Part shown: one piece after another, positions 37,237-47,705 of the stretch
How positions within the stretch are numbered: the stretch's first letter is position 1
Layout of the letters: each line of letters starts with the position of its first letter
Assembly (NCBI GenBank): GCA_015227615.1
Contig: JAALGZ010000087.1
Coordinates: forward strand, 1-64,000
Origin: Labyrinthula sp. Ha
Taxonomy: Eukaryota > Sar > Bigyra > Labyrinthulida > Labyrinthulaceae
Reading direction: 5' to 3'
DNA: 64,000 nt
Notes under the pieces: generated by a model
What the model was told of the DNA's origin: nothing
The model's input: the letters and a program-made list of their open reading frames with translations, nothing else
Databases searched by the model: none
Position numbers and translations under genes: made by a program

Positions 37237-38358
37237 TTAATTTTCAGTCATTAAGAATGTTTTTTGCACAAACTGCTTTGTGGGTTCAAATTTCTGAGCT
37301 TCAAGTCGCTCAGTACAGGGATAATACGATTTGTTCCCTGGTTTGGTTTTATATTTGTTAGGGATAATTAGTTTCCATCGCTTATATTTTCTTTTGAACT
37401 CTGGATGATCTTCAATTTTGGAAAGAGAAATCCTTTTGGTACAGTCACGGGTGAGAAGAGACCTTAACAAAGCAGATTTCATCTTAAGTTTTTTCAATTT
37501 GATAATTTGTTTCGCAATTTGCGTGTCTGACTCAATCTTTCCATCTCCAAACAAGTGTTTTCCATACAGCATGTAGTGCAGAATGCACCCAAGCGAGAAT
37601 ACATCACAAGAAGGATACATCTCCGCAATTTTATAATTAAAAATTTGGTAGGAACCTGGTAAGTTATCAATCGGGATGATCTCCGGTGCAGCGTATTCAA
37701 ATTCTGTTGATATATCTGATATAACATCTGCATCCATCCTTATAGCTTGGTAAAAATTTGTAACTTTAATTTTCCCAAACTCAGTGATGCCGATAGAATG
37801 TGGATTAAGTGTTCTAAAACAAATGTTATGCATTTCATGACAGTAACGCAGCGCTTCGATAATTTGCCTAAAATAACAGTAGATATATTTATTTTTTCTA
37901 CACCACTTGTTCTTGAAAAGATGGTAGATTGTGCCTTGCAAGCAGTATTCCTGAAAAACATTAATAGAAAAAAGAGTAGAATTAGTTTCGATTACTCTGG
38001 TGGTCCATTTATGAACACTTCTATGTAACTTAAAACTTTGGTTTAACTCAGTGATATTCTCTTTCTTATGAATCCATTTCTTTGGAATCTTCATCTTTGC
38101 AACATATCTTGTGATTCCTTTATACTCTACAGCCACCAGAAACCACTCTGACTTTGGGTTACGCTGTGAAAAAAGAAATTCTTCTTTAACTAACAAAGGA
38201 ATTCTTATATTACTATGTACTGGAGTTTTGTAGATCCAGTCAAACTGAGGATCTAGAACTGAACCTTCCTTCATAATGCAAGGTTTTGATGAAAGATGAA
38301 TGCTTCTCTTTTTTTCTTGTTCACATTTTTTAAGCTTTAGACGGACCAATAGACTCAT
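37237..38358 (-). CDS. Protein kinase-fold protein lacking catalytic motifs (pseudokinase)
   Basis: 373 residues from the ATG at 38358. Kinase subdomains in order: the YVAKMKIPKK lysine strand, INVFQEYCLQGTIYHLF hinge (family E-Y-x-x-G-G-T/S-L), YFRQIIEALRYCHEMHNI helix, then FRTLNPHSI (37801-37818 region) where HRDLKPxNI is expected, TNFYQAI (37741-37761) where DFGLA is expected, YAAPEI (APE), SCDVFSLGCILHYMLYGKHLF and a C-terminal CTKRISLSKIEDHPEF. The HRD aspartate and DFG aspartate are both replaced, while the structural APE, DVxSLG and KR positions remain. That pattern says the fold is kept and phosphotransfer probably lost. CAMK/SNF1-like in feel. Possible scaffold or allosteric role; partner unknown. 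Confidence 0.85.
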   Translation of the reverse strand: MSLLVRLKLKKCEQEKKRSIHLSSKPCIMKEGSVLDPQFDWIYKTPVHSNIRIPLLVKEEFLFSQRNPKSEWFLVAVEYKGITRYVAKMKIPKKWIHKKENITELNQSFKLHRSVHKWTTRVIETNSTLFSINVFQEYCLQGTIYHLFKNKWCRKNKYIYCYFRQIIEALRYCHEMHNICFRTLNPHSIGITEFGKIKVTNFYQAIRMDADVISDISTEFEYAAPEIIPIDNLPGSYQIFNYKIAEMYPSCDVFSLGCILHYMLYGKHLFGDGKIESDTQIAKQIIKLKKLKMKSALLRSLLTRDCTKRISLSKIEDHPEFKRKYKRWKLIIPNKYKTKPGNKSYYPCTERLEAQKFEPTKQFVQKTFLMTEN

Positions 38359-41195
38359 TGTAGCATTTTTTTTTTCTTTATCAGTGTTTCTAACAGTTTG
38401 ATACTATGTGAACTAGTAGCACTTTGATTACGTTTGACATCATCACAGGAGGTTCAAAGTACTGATTAGTTATAAACTATAGACATCTATAACATCATTT
38501 ATCATTTTGTACTAGATGGAACTATGCCTTTGTAAGTTAATCAATTCCTATATTCTTGTTGAAGAAAACTAGGTTTGCCAGGATCTTGATGTATATTTGT
38601 AGTTCATATTATTTTCATGGCAAATGGTGTTTCTGTATTATAAGCAGGAATATTTAAAAATCCTGTGGGGCATCCGTAATTTTAATATTCTTTCTATATT
38701 GAAGTACAAATGATGAACTTCGTATGAATTTTTTTTTCAATATTTTTTTGGGGTAAGTAAAGAAGCAAATTAAGAACATAATCTTTGGAACGATAAGGGT
38801 TCTAAAATCTCCAGCAGAAGATTGTTCTCAGGTAATTTCCACAGCTAATCAGATTGCAGAGTTAATTAAGGGAAATGATGAAGGTTAACGAAGGACAATA
38901 AAGCCCCTGTATATTTTAGTTCTTAATCTAGAAAAATCCAGAAGACAAGTTTCCCCAATTTTATTGCACCTTATCAAAATATATACCTTCAATAATTCAA
39001 TTTCCTCATAATTGTATATGGAAAAAGGAAAGAAACATTTAATTACAAGGTATATTAACTAAAATCAGCATAACTTTTATTGTATTCAGTAATTTTGCAA
39101 TATATCTACGAGACACAGTTTGCTTCTCCAATGCATTTCACTTACTTATTATTTTAATTCCTGTCAGGTAAAAGATTATAGTCTGTGAACATCTAACGTT
39201 CCTCTATCATCTTCAACATACATGTAAGAAATTAATTGCTTAGCCCTGTACCAAGAAGCAAAAACTGATTTCCATTTAATTCTTACCACATTCTCTCTCA
39301 GCAAGAGATATTTGAAGCTTAATAATTACCCCTTGGTAAAACCTATTGAATTCCGAATATTATGTCTTGATGGAAAGTCTGTCAAGATTAATCCCATATC
39401 CCTTCATAAAAAATTATGATGTAGTATTGATGGATCCAACTGGAAATAATATAGATATTAAATAGATAATATAGTTCCTTACATGGTATCTAAAAGAGAA
39501 ACAAAAAAAACAGGTAGCAAAGTAATTATTTCTGGAGAAGATGACAACATTACTGCAGAGAAATCATTGAACCGGTTATATAAAAAGGTAGTGAATATCA
39601 GTTAAGAATGTGTAAATAGTAATTTCATATGTTTTGTATAAGAAGGTTTTTATTGTGTATTAGAAGTTAATTGATGAATTGCCCAAAATATATATTTAAT
39701 TGCAACTTGTAAATCTGTAAATGCTAACTCCGTGCCCGCAAAATGTAAACGGGGATTAGGTAAAAAAGGTTAAACCATTAAAAAAACCTAATTTGGGTCG
39801 TAAGTTATATTTTAGTATGTTTTCATTGAAATTTCGATGTTGCAGGTTTCCAAAACTTATTGAATGTTGTAATTGCCGAAGGTTTAGTAGGAGCATCTGA
39901 AAAGTTAAATTGTTTTGAGATGTAAGCCACAGTGAAGTTAGAATTTTTGAGATGAGATTTAATAAATGCTACCTGTACTGGTGCGAACATGTAACTAAGT
40001 GCCTAAAGCCTTTGCAAAATTTTTACATTCGATTCTGAATCAATAAGAATTCTGAGTCTTACTTTTGATTTTGTCACTTCATAAACTGATCCTTTAATGT
40101 AAAGGAAGTGCTTAGTTGCTCCGTAGACTTCGTAAAGATCTGCATTCAGAGCCAAAGTGGTAATGATTGCCTGATTAGAAGCCTGTGCTGAAACTAAAGT
40201 GTTGCAAAAATTTTTGTCCGATCTAAGAATGAATATGATTCGCTAAGCTCAAAATTTCAGCCAATGGTCTGCCGAAAAAACCTAAAATGAACATATATTT
40301 GTATAGAAGATTTCCATTCTATCTAATGAACTTGCATAAATTATTTGTCATCTCGAATAAACAAACTAGAGTTATCAATAAAGCTAAGCATGAATTCTTA
40401 AGAATTGGATGATTCAAGCGATTTCTCTGTTAAGTTAAATATATACAGGTCAAGTATAAAGCGATATTCCTTAGAAAAATTGAGCAATGTGTATATTAAT
40501 GTGAAACATATTAAATTAGCATATTAAATAGTAACGCTAAATAAGTCATAGTAGATTTATCTGTTATTGCTTATTGGTACTGGTTCTTAGTATCAAGAGT
40601 CGTATAATATTTTGGAAAATTAAGCCATAACTAACTATCGACAGATAATCCAATAATATAAAACAAAGTAAGTATCAAAAAATACTAAGTTGAGTAAATT
40701 GCCTTGGATAACGACTTCCAAGTATAAACATATGTCTTAGTGTCTTCGAACCTAAGTATAGTACTGACTTTTAAAGTTACTCATGACTTTTGTTGTATTT
40801 TGTAAACATCTTCTGAGTAAGATACATAGATTCCTTTCGTTTCATAAGGGTCTTGCCCAAATCTTACCAGTATCTTAGCCTAACGCCTCTATTAGTTCCC
40901 TAACCCGTTATCAAAGGTATTTTGACTGTCTCGTCGAGTTTCTCCGAGCAGATAAAATTCTAATATTAAATAGGGTAATGTATCATTGTAATATTATATT
41001 TTTTAAAGATACAGTTCTTTCCAGACTGAAAAGTTTGCCAAAATAGACATACTTTTTTTTCTAAACTGTGCACAATTTGTAAAAAGTAATCATAAAAAGG
41101 ATATTTTATCTCTTGATTAAATTTATCAAAATACTGTTCTATCTATTGCCTCTAACTTTTTTCTAGAATCTTAAAAATATTGTGACTTCAAGAGA
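38359..41195. other. 2.8-kb AT-rich intergenic stretch
   Basis: No gene recognised. Around 39.75-40.25 kb the sequence is less AT-biased and gives a weak zinc-knuckle-like hint (YWCEHVTKC), too little to call an element. The rest is featureless. Confidence 0.5.
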
Positions 41196-42182
41196 ATGTC
41201 AACTGAAAAAGGGAAACAACATTTATTTTCTCATTTTGATTTGAAATTCAATACAACAACAAACACAACAAATATAGACCGGTTAGAAATACATCAAACA
41301 AAACAATACACTATTAATGCTAATGCGAAAAATATGTTGAAGTGGTTTGAAAGGCTCGGAGTCGTAAATTTAGAAATTTATTACATTAGCAAAGTTATGG
41401 GAAAGAAACAGCTCCAGTACTTGTGGGATGTTTTAGCATGTTTGGAAGTTTTTCATTTCAAAATATATTCAAATACATTGCCAACTGATTTTTTGCAGGG
41501 TTTTATTCGTATGATAATTTCTGAACCAAAAAGAATAATAAGACTTGAACTGACTCAGAACCACAGCCACCTTGACGCATGCAGTGTTTTTGAACCCTTA
41601 TCAGAACAAAAAGATGTGCATTATATAAAATTTAGAGATTTAAAAGTTTTTTCACCTGCAAAATCATTAACTAAACACATAAAAAATGCTGGTGAGAATT
41701 TAAGAGATTTAGAAGGTTCTTTATGCAAATTATTTTTCCCAGTTGTAAAGTTTACTTTGCTCAGTTCAAACTTACATAATCTTACAAGTTTGAGACTTAA
41801 CTATGAGAATGAAAACGAGAAAATTTTTGTTCCCTTGATGTTTCCGCTATCAAATGGAAAAATTTTTGAACATCTAAGCAGATTTCAACTTGATTCAGTT
41901 TGTAGATGTTATCTTTCTAGCGAACAGATTTATGTTCTACTCAAACTTCTCATTGCAATCAAAAAGAAAATGTCGTTATCAATCCTCTTTGATATATTAT
42001 TGACGCAAACAAGTTCCTTAATTATTGCCAGTATTTTATCAGTGAAAGATAATATAAGTTCTGGGAGCACATGCGTTTTTTTTGCTAAGGAGGATGCTCT
42101 TGCTCAAAAAAAGCTTCATATCTGTTCTCTAGTTGAGAAGAATTGTTTTACTGTAGAAGGTCATTATTTAATGAAACTATAG
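41196..42182 (+). CDS. Leucine-rich ~330-residue family protein, intact
   Basis: 328 residues from ATG 41196 (MSTEKGKQHLFSHFDLKF). Same family as 26281 and 42497: a KKQLQYLWDVLACLEVFHFKIYS segment, a TKHIKNAGENLRDLEG segment, HNLTSLRLNYENENEKIFVPLMFPLS, and a C-terminal IYVLLKLLIAIKKKMSLSILF followed by a small beta-rich end. Leucine-rich-repeat-like pattern without cysteine caps, signal peptide or membrane segment. It lies tail to tail with the next family gene, 314 bp apart, suggesting local duplication with inversion. Function unknown. Confidence 0.78.
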   Translation: MSTEKGKQHLFSHFDLKFNTTTNTTNIDRLEIHQTKQYTINANAKNMLKWFERLGVVNLEIYYISKVMGKKQLQYLWDVLACLEVFHFKIYSNTLPTDFLQGFIRMIISEPKRIIRLELTQNHSHLDACSVFEPLSEQKDVHYIKFRDLKVFSPAKSLTKHIKNAGENLRDLEGSLCKLFFPVVKFTLLSSNLHNLTSLRLNYENENEKIFVPLMFPLSNGKIFEHLSRFQLDSVCRCYLSSEQIYVLLKLLIAIKKKMSLSILFDILLTQTSSLIIASILSVKDNISSGSTCVFFAKEDALAQKKLHICSLVEKNCFTVEGHYLMKL

Positions 42183-42496
42183 AGAATATTAATTTTCATT
42201 TTTCTGCACTCCTTTCAAAGTAGAAAGTCTCTCATAAAACCTTTTTCAAAGGTCAAAAGTAAATTAAAGCAGAAAATAAAACGTATCCTAAGGAGATAAA
42301 TTACTTAAAAAATTTATTAGTTAAACCATATTGAATACTAAATAATCATTCAAAAAAATGAGTTTTCTTATATATATATATTAATATTATCTAGAAAATA
42401 TCCGTGCAAAAAAAGACCTACCATTACTCAGCAACTGAAAAAATAATTGCTATCGTCGTGGGATTATTATTACGAATAATTCATAGAAAAGGTTAT

Positions 42497-43477
42497 TTAA
42501 GCAACTTTTACACGATCAAATTCCTTGAAAAACTTATTCTCGGAAACTTCTACCAATATATCAGCTTTTTTATGAAAACTTTCCTGCTTATCGGTTTCAA
42601 TAATAAGATTACTATCCTTTTTCAAGAAGTTAGCACTCCAAAGAAAAGAAATAAAAAGTAAGGAAATAGAAGAGTTTCTTTTTATAGGAACAATAATACC
42701 AAACTTAATTTCACTGTCCAAACTTTTCAAAACTTTAGCAATTAGTTGAGTTTCAGCAAGTGAACAAGGACCGTCAATGTATAGAAAAAAAGTATCTAAT
42801 GAACGTAATACTGTTGTCTTGCAAAGATAATTGAAAAATAATAGAAGATAATCTTCTCTATCTTTTTCCGCTTCTAGAAAAACATGGTTTAATTTTGGAA
42901 AGATGTTGCACCTTGACTTGAATTTTAATAAAGGAGGAATAAGGTTATTTGCAATAGTTCTGATAAGTGTCAAATTATCTCCATTGACTCGCACAAACTT
43001 TACTAATGAAAACATGTGAGATTCTTTTTTGAATTTTTGATGCGTAATTTTTTCCAATCCCTTTATTTGAGATAGAGAAATGAAGAATAAGTCGGCACTC
43101 AGTTGGAAATAATCCTTCACAATTGAAATAGAACTTATTTTCTTTGGGGAAAATATAATCGGAACAAGACTTGATTCAAAATCTGCATTTGATACAACAG
43201 CATTTCCTTCTATTCTAAACCATGAAACCTCTAAATGAGATATTAAACTAGCAATATAATTAACGTCTTTCTTATTTAAAGGGAAAATAGGTTCGAAATA
43301 AATGCTGCAAGAATTTATCTTTTTGATAAAGCTAAAATATTTTTTTTCTTGTTCATTTATATTGCTCTTACTTTTTATTACTATTCTTATATGTGCTTCA
43401 CTATTTTTAAATTTTGATGCGACAATCTTGATGTTGAGATGCTCAAAATCGACATAATTCTTTGGTCTTGAGTTCAT
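42497..43477 (-). CDS. Leucine-rich ~330-residue family protein, intact
   Basis: 326 residues from the ATG at 43477 (MNSRPKNYVDFEHLNIKI). Family segments: FPLNKKDVNYIASLISHLEVSWFRIEG, LVKFVRVNGDNLTLIRT, IFPKLNHVFLEAEKDREDYLLLFFNYL, then LIAKVLKSLDSEIKFGIIV and a C-terminal part ending EFDRVKVA. No named domain. A hAT transposon sits only 97 bp upstream of the ATG, with a perfect target duplication, so the native promoter may have been cut off from the gene. Confidence 0.78.
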   Translation of the reverse strand: MNSRPKNYVDFEHLNIKIVASKFKNSEAHIRIVIKSKSNINEQEKKYFSFIKKINSCSIYFEPIFPLNKKDVNYIASLISHLEVSWFRIEGNAVVSNADFESSLVPIIFSPKKISSISIVKDYFQLSADLFFISLSQIKGLEKITHQKFKKESHMFSLVKFVRVNGDNLTLIRTIANNLIPPLLKFKSRCNIFPKLNHVFLEAEKDREDYLLLFFNYLCKTTVLRSLDTFFLYIDGPCSLAETQLIAKVLKSLDSEIKFGIIVPIKRNSSISLLFISFLWSANFLKKDSNLIIETDKQESFHKKADILVEVSENKFFKEFDRVKVA

Positions 43478-43565
43478 TTCCCACCTGTTTTTTCGGAAAG
43501 CTCCTTTTCACAATTAAGAATTAAAACATGAATAACAAGTCGAACCATTAACGGCTGAAGTGAAG

Positions 43566-43573
43566 CCTCTGTC
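43566..43573. repeat. hAT target-site duplication, left (CCTCTGTC)
   Basis: Eight bases identical to 50510-50517, directly flanking the inverted ends. Eight bp is the hAT hallmark. Confidence 0.97.
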
Positions 43574-43587
43574 TAGGGTTCTTTAAC
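43574..43587 (+). repeat. hAT left terminal inverted repeat
   Basis: TAGGGTTCTTTAAC, perfectly complementary to the right end at 50496-50509. Confidence 0.95.
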
Positions 43588-43715
43588 GGTATAAACGGTA
43601 ACTAACGGTAAAAAAAATACCTAAATTTTGCTTACCGGTAATAACGGTAAGAATTTTGTTGGTTACCGTTTATTAGCGGTAAATTACCGGTAAGCTAACA
43701 AAATTTGTTAACTTT
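43586..43715 (+). repeat. hAT left subterminal repeat cluster
   Basis: About eight copies of CGGTAA-type motifs in both orientations. The block at 43624-43651, core CTTACCGGTAATAACGGTAA, recurs base for base at 50421-50448 in the same orientation; it is itself nearly palindromic. Likely transposase-binding sites. Confidence 0.8.
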
Positions 43716-46700
43716 TGGGTTACATAAAACTGTGCCATGGTACATCCAGAAGAAGTACGGGATTTCATCAGGAATCGAAGCCCCGATATGTGATTAATGT
43801 CTTGAATATATCCCAACTAGCCCAGCCAGATAATGTGCACTGTAGTAAATGTTACTAGTATTATCATTATAGACTGGGCCCGTCAATTCCTCAGAACCCT
43901 TCTACACAGGCAGACAAGATATTAAACACAACTAAGCAAGGACTAGGAGTTACGAGACTTAGTTTATATTGTTCGAAAGCTCTCTTTTTGTAGATTACAC
44001 TTCTTTAACATTTAATTGAATTTGAAAACGTTAAGAACAATGAACAGTGGTGCTTTAACAACAGCGAAACGGATGATGACTGCAGACAATGAAATCCCTC
44101 TAACTCGGCTCCAAATTCGTTTCATTGAAAGTTAGGCACATATTCAAAAAGCTCTATGCAAGATCTTTTAAGATAAATTAAGTTAAATAACTTAAATTAA
44201 TTTTAACTTCCTGAAAATAAAATATATTTGTTCGCGATAACTAAAATTTTCCATAATCTTCATATAGAAATGCTTGTATCTTGGCTTAAACTCCTTTTAA
44301 GAAAAACTATAACACATCATTCAAAAGATATTTTAATTTCCCATGCACTCAAAAAGAAGTAGTTTAGTTTTTTCAGAATTTAATCACGATTTTTGTACGT
44401 TTTAGTATCCGAATATCAAGGAAAGATTTAGCTTAGGAAAATTTTCCTCAGTAAAAGCCATTTTTCTCAGCCAATGCTTCGTTTTTTGAAACCAAATAAA
44501 ATTTTAAAATGTTTTAAATATTAGTTTCCAAGATATTATAACTTTTTTATTTTCTTTTTTGTGAAAATGCTGGGGTTAAATTACATATTTCTATATTTCA
44601 AGAATACTGTTCAATTTCAGGTCATAATTTTCTTTCACTTGTATCTCGCTTAATTTTTATGCAAAGCACTATTGTAACTTATAATACTTATCTTAAAAGT
44701 TTTTTGTAGTCGCTGGATTTTAAATTTCTTGTATTTGAGATCTGAAAGATAACTTTCTAGTCTGCTCTTTTCACATCACTCTGTATCCTAGATGAATTTG
44801 TAAATAAATGTAAAGCTTATTTCTCAGTGAATTTTTTGAGTTATGAAAAAAAAATACGATTTTGGAAAGTTCCATCAAATATCTTTGTAACCACATAAGA
44901 TAATATAGGATTTAAGAAAAATAAATTTACGTTGAACGCAAAATATCACCAAAATATGGCACACCCATTTTATATCGATCAGAAAACAATCAAGAAAAAG
45001 GTTACACCATCTCTGTAAATTGTCAATGATAGCTCTTATATTTAACTTTTACCTAGAATCAAACAATAGTGTTTTATTCTATTTGTTATTACAGGGTATT
45101 GAAAACATTATCCACAATCTTTTCAAAAATGCAGTATAATGGGCATAGAATCAAGAATACCTTTTCAACTCTTCTACAAAGCTCAAAACATATTTAAAAC
45201 TTAGCTTAGCACTAATTCACATAAAAGTTTATAGGATTAAAATAATATAAAGTATAAAAAAACCACGATTACTGAAAATAAAGCATATAGTATTTGTTAC
45301 TTTTTGTTACGAAATCTTCCTCAAATACAATATTATCACACACAATGTGTTTCACATTAAAATAACCTTTCCAACCATGTGTTTTGTCAGGGTGTTTGAT
45401 AAGGATGAGTACTTTAAACCCTAAAAAATGCTAATTTTAAGGGTCCTTTTCACTAAGTTTAGAGATCTCTAAGAAAACATACATTTAAACGTAACATCAT
45501 GAAGAACAACTCTATAGATGATCTGATTCTTCTTAGGCCCTAATAATTACCTATATCTGACTTCTCAAATCATTTTTCATGATATTTCTTCTGTAGTTAA
45601 CTGTAACTGAGATAAACCTCACTCAGAAAAGTCAAATGTTGAGAATCTGCACATCTGAAAATACGAAAGCACTCAGTTTTGCTATAATGCCCTAAATTTT
45701 TGTACTAGATAGTCTCAAATAACTAAAAAACATGACCTGTAACCTTTAACTCTATTTTTTAGGATATTTTTAATATTTTTTTGAAGAAAAGTCGATATTG
45801 GGCTAAAATGCTGTTTTTATCAACTTCAATCCGTGTAATACCTCGAGAAATACTCGTCTAGAGCCCAAATAGACCTCATCAGTTGAAAGAACGGGTGGAT
45901 TTAGGCCTGGAATCATCTTTGTTTTAGGATTGGAATATTCTGCATAGACTTCCTAACAATGTATCCTATTTCTAAGATCTCAGAAACTCAGAAAAAGGAA
46001 ACTCTTAAATGTCAAATATTCCTGAACGGGTGATACCAAGTAGCAAAACATCCTGAAAAATGGTATTCACCCAGAGGTATTGATGATTTAGGGTACCTTT
46101 GAGTTTTGTTTGAGGAAACTTGAAGAACTTCCCTATTTTTCTCAGCAATAGTTATTTGACTTAATTTAACTTGACTCCAAACACAACTTTAAAATAGCCA
46201 AAACTAAACCTTTAATGAGACAAATATCAAGAACTTTGACTCTAACCTTATCTAATACCAATTTACAGTAACTTAGAGAAGAAAAATTTAAAATTTGAAG
46301 TTTTTATTGGTTTTAATTATACAGATCTCTATCATATAATTGCAAATTCATATATAAAAATACATTTTTTTTAACTTTTACATATGATAAATGCTTAAGA
46401 GCACATATAAATTGGCATGGAAAACACCATCATAAATTAAAGAAGATCTACGTTTTTAATTTTTGAAAAAAGTCGTTATGTGGTCGTTTTTCTGACGTAT
46501 TTATGGAAAAAAAGTGATACTTTTGTTTTTACAAGTTAAATTCCTTAATCTTATTTTTATAAAACGTGATTGATATAATTTCAAAGAAGAAACATAATTC
46601 TTTCTGCTGCTGTAAAAGTTTTTTGTGATTTTTGATCACAAGTTACCTATTCAGTCACAAACTTTTCATTAAAAATACATTCTTGAAGTACTCAAACATG

Positions 46701-46763
46701 CAATAAGAGCCCAAAATATATACCAACTGAAACACATCAAATAAGAGGATAAAGGGACGAACT
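43716..46763. other. Non-coding left arm of the hAT element
   Basis: Three kilobases of AT-rich DNA with no coding frame or recognisable cargo. It is unusually long for a hAT 5' region. Confidence 0.6.
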
Positions 46764-47015
46764 ATGCAAGCAACTGGCAAAGAGTCTCCGGAAAAACAAA
46801 GCTTTTCAAAGTTAGAAGCAGAAGAAGTTGAGGTAGAAAAAAGGTTGAAGCTGATGAAGATTCAGGGAAGAGCGAGGAAAGCGTTCTACAGTGGAGTTGA
46901 GCTTAAGGGTAACTTAAATTCAGAAAAAAACAGGAGCAAATTAAAAGCTTTAAAGTATCTAAAAGAAATTCCTGAGTCTGCTTTAGTAGATTTTGATAAA
47001 GTTAACATTGTATAA
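46764..47015 (+). CDS. Small hypothetical protein inside the hAT element
   Basis: 83 residues from the ATG at 46764, rich in Lys and Glu, with a helical or coiled-coil look (SKLEAEEVEVEKRLKLMKIQ). Its base composition stands out from the AT-rich arm, which argues for real coding. It lies about 690 bp upstream of the transposase on the same strand, so it could be an accessory protein or an upstream exon. No known family recognised. Confidence 0.45.
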   Translation: MQATGKESPEKQSFSKLEAEEVEVEKRLKLMKIQGRARKAFYSGVELKGNLNSEKNRSKLKALKYLKEIPESALVDFDKVNIV

Positions 47016-47705
47016 GCTTTAACTAAATAAGAATTGTTTTTCGTATTTTCTATCTTCATATGTATTTATATTTATTGTCATTTTATTTGTGTCCCTGCTG
47101 TAGCAGAGAAAACAACCTTATTTTATCCTAAAACTAGTCTTATCGTTAACATCCCTATATTCTTAGACAAACTTCTTAGAACAACAAAACTACTTATCAA
47201 CAAGTTATTGGAATCCAATATACCTTGGTTTCTCCTATGTCATCTTCTAACGGTAAGTTTGTTAACTTTCCTGTTACAGCTTGGGCTTGGTCTCTGGTAG
47301 AGTCACAACTCATTGTGGTATTTAACACTCCTCTGGACTCAACAGGTAAAATATGTGCAAGCTTTTAACTATTTCATTAAGTAGTACTAGAAAACTTGCA
47401 CACTCAGAAGCTTCTGTGGAATTTAATATTTAAAGACAGTTAAACAAGTGTATTGGTTAACTAGCATAGGAAAAAACAAAATTTAACCAAAAAACAATAC
47501 GTCGGAAAACGATGAAAGAAAAACCAGTCGTTTTCTTCTTGTTGTTCTTTAGGAACTACCCGAAATAGCAATAAACTGGTCTGGAAAACGTAGAAAAACT
47601 TAGTAAGTACGTCACTCTTCTTTTTTATTTCGTAGCTAAGCACGCAAACTCAGATAATAAGAACCAAAAAGACCGAAGAAAGCAAAGAATAAGACACAGA
47701 TAAAT

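Noticed and set aside
39960-40060. Zinc-knuckle-like YWCEHVTKC stretch
   Set aside because: Spacing does not fit CX2CX4HX4C and nothing else of an element is nearby.
42404-42661. 85-codon frame on the plus strand
   Set aside because: It mostly overlaps the 3' end of the intact family gene on the other strand.
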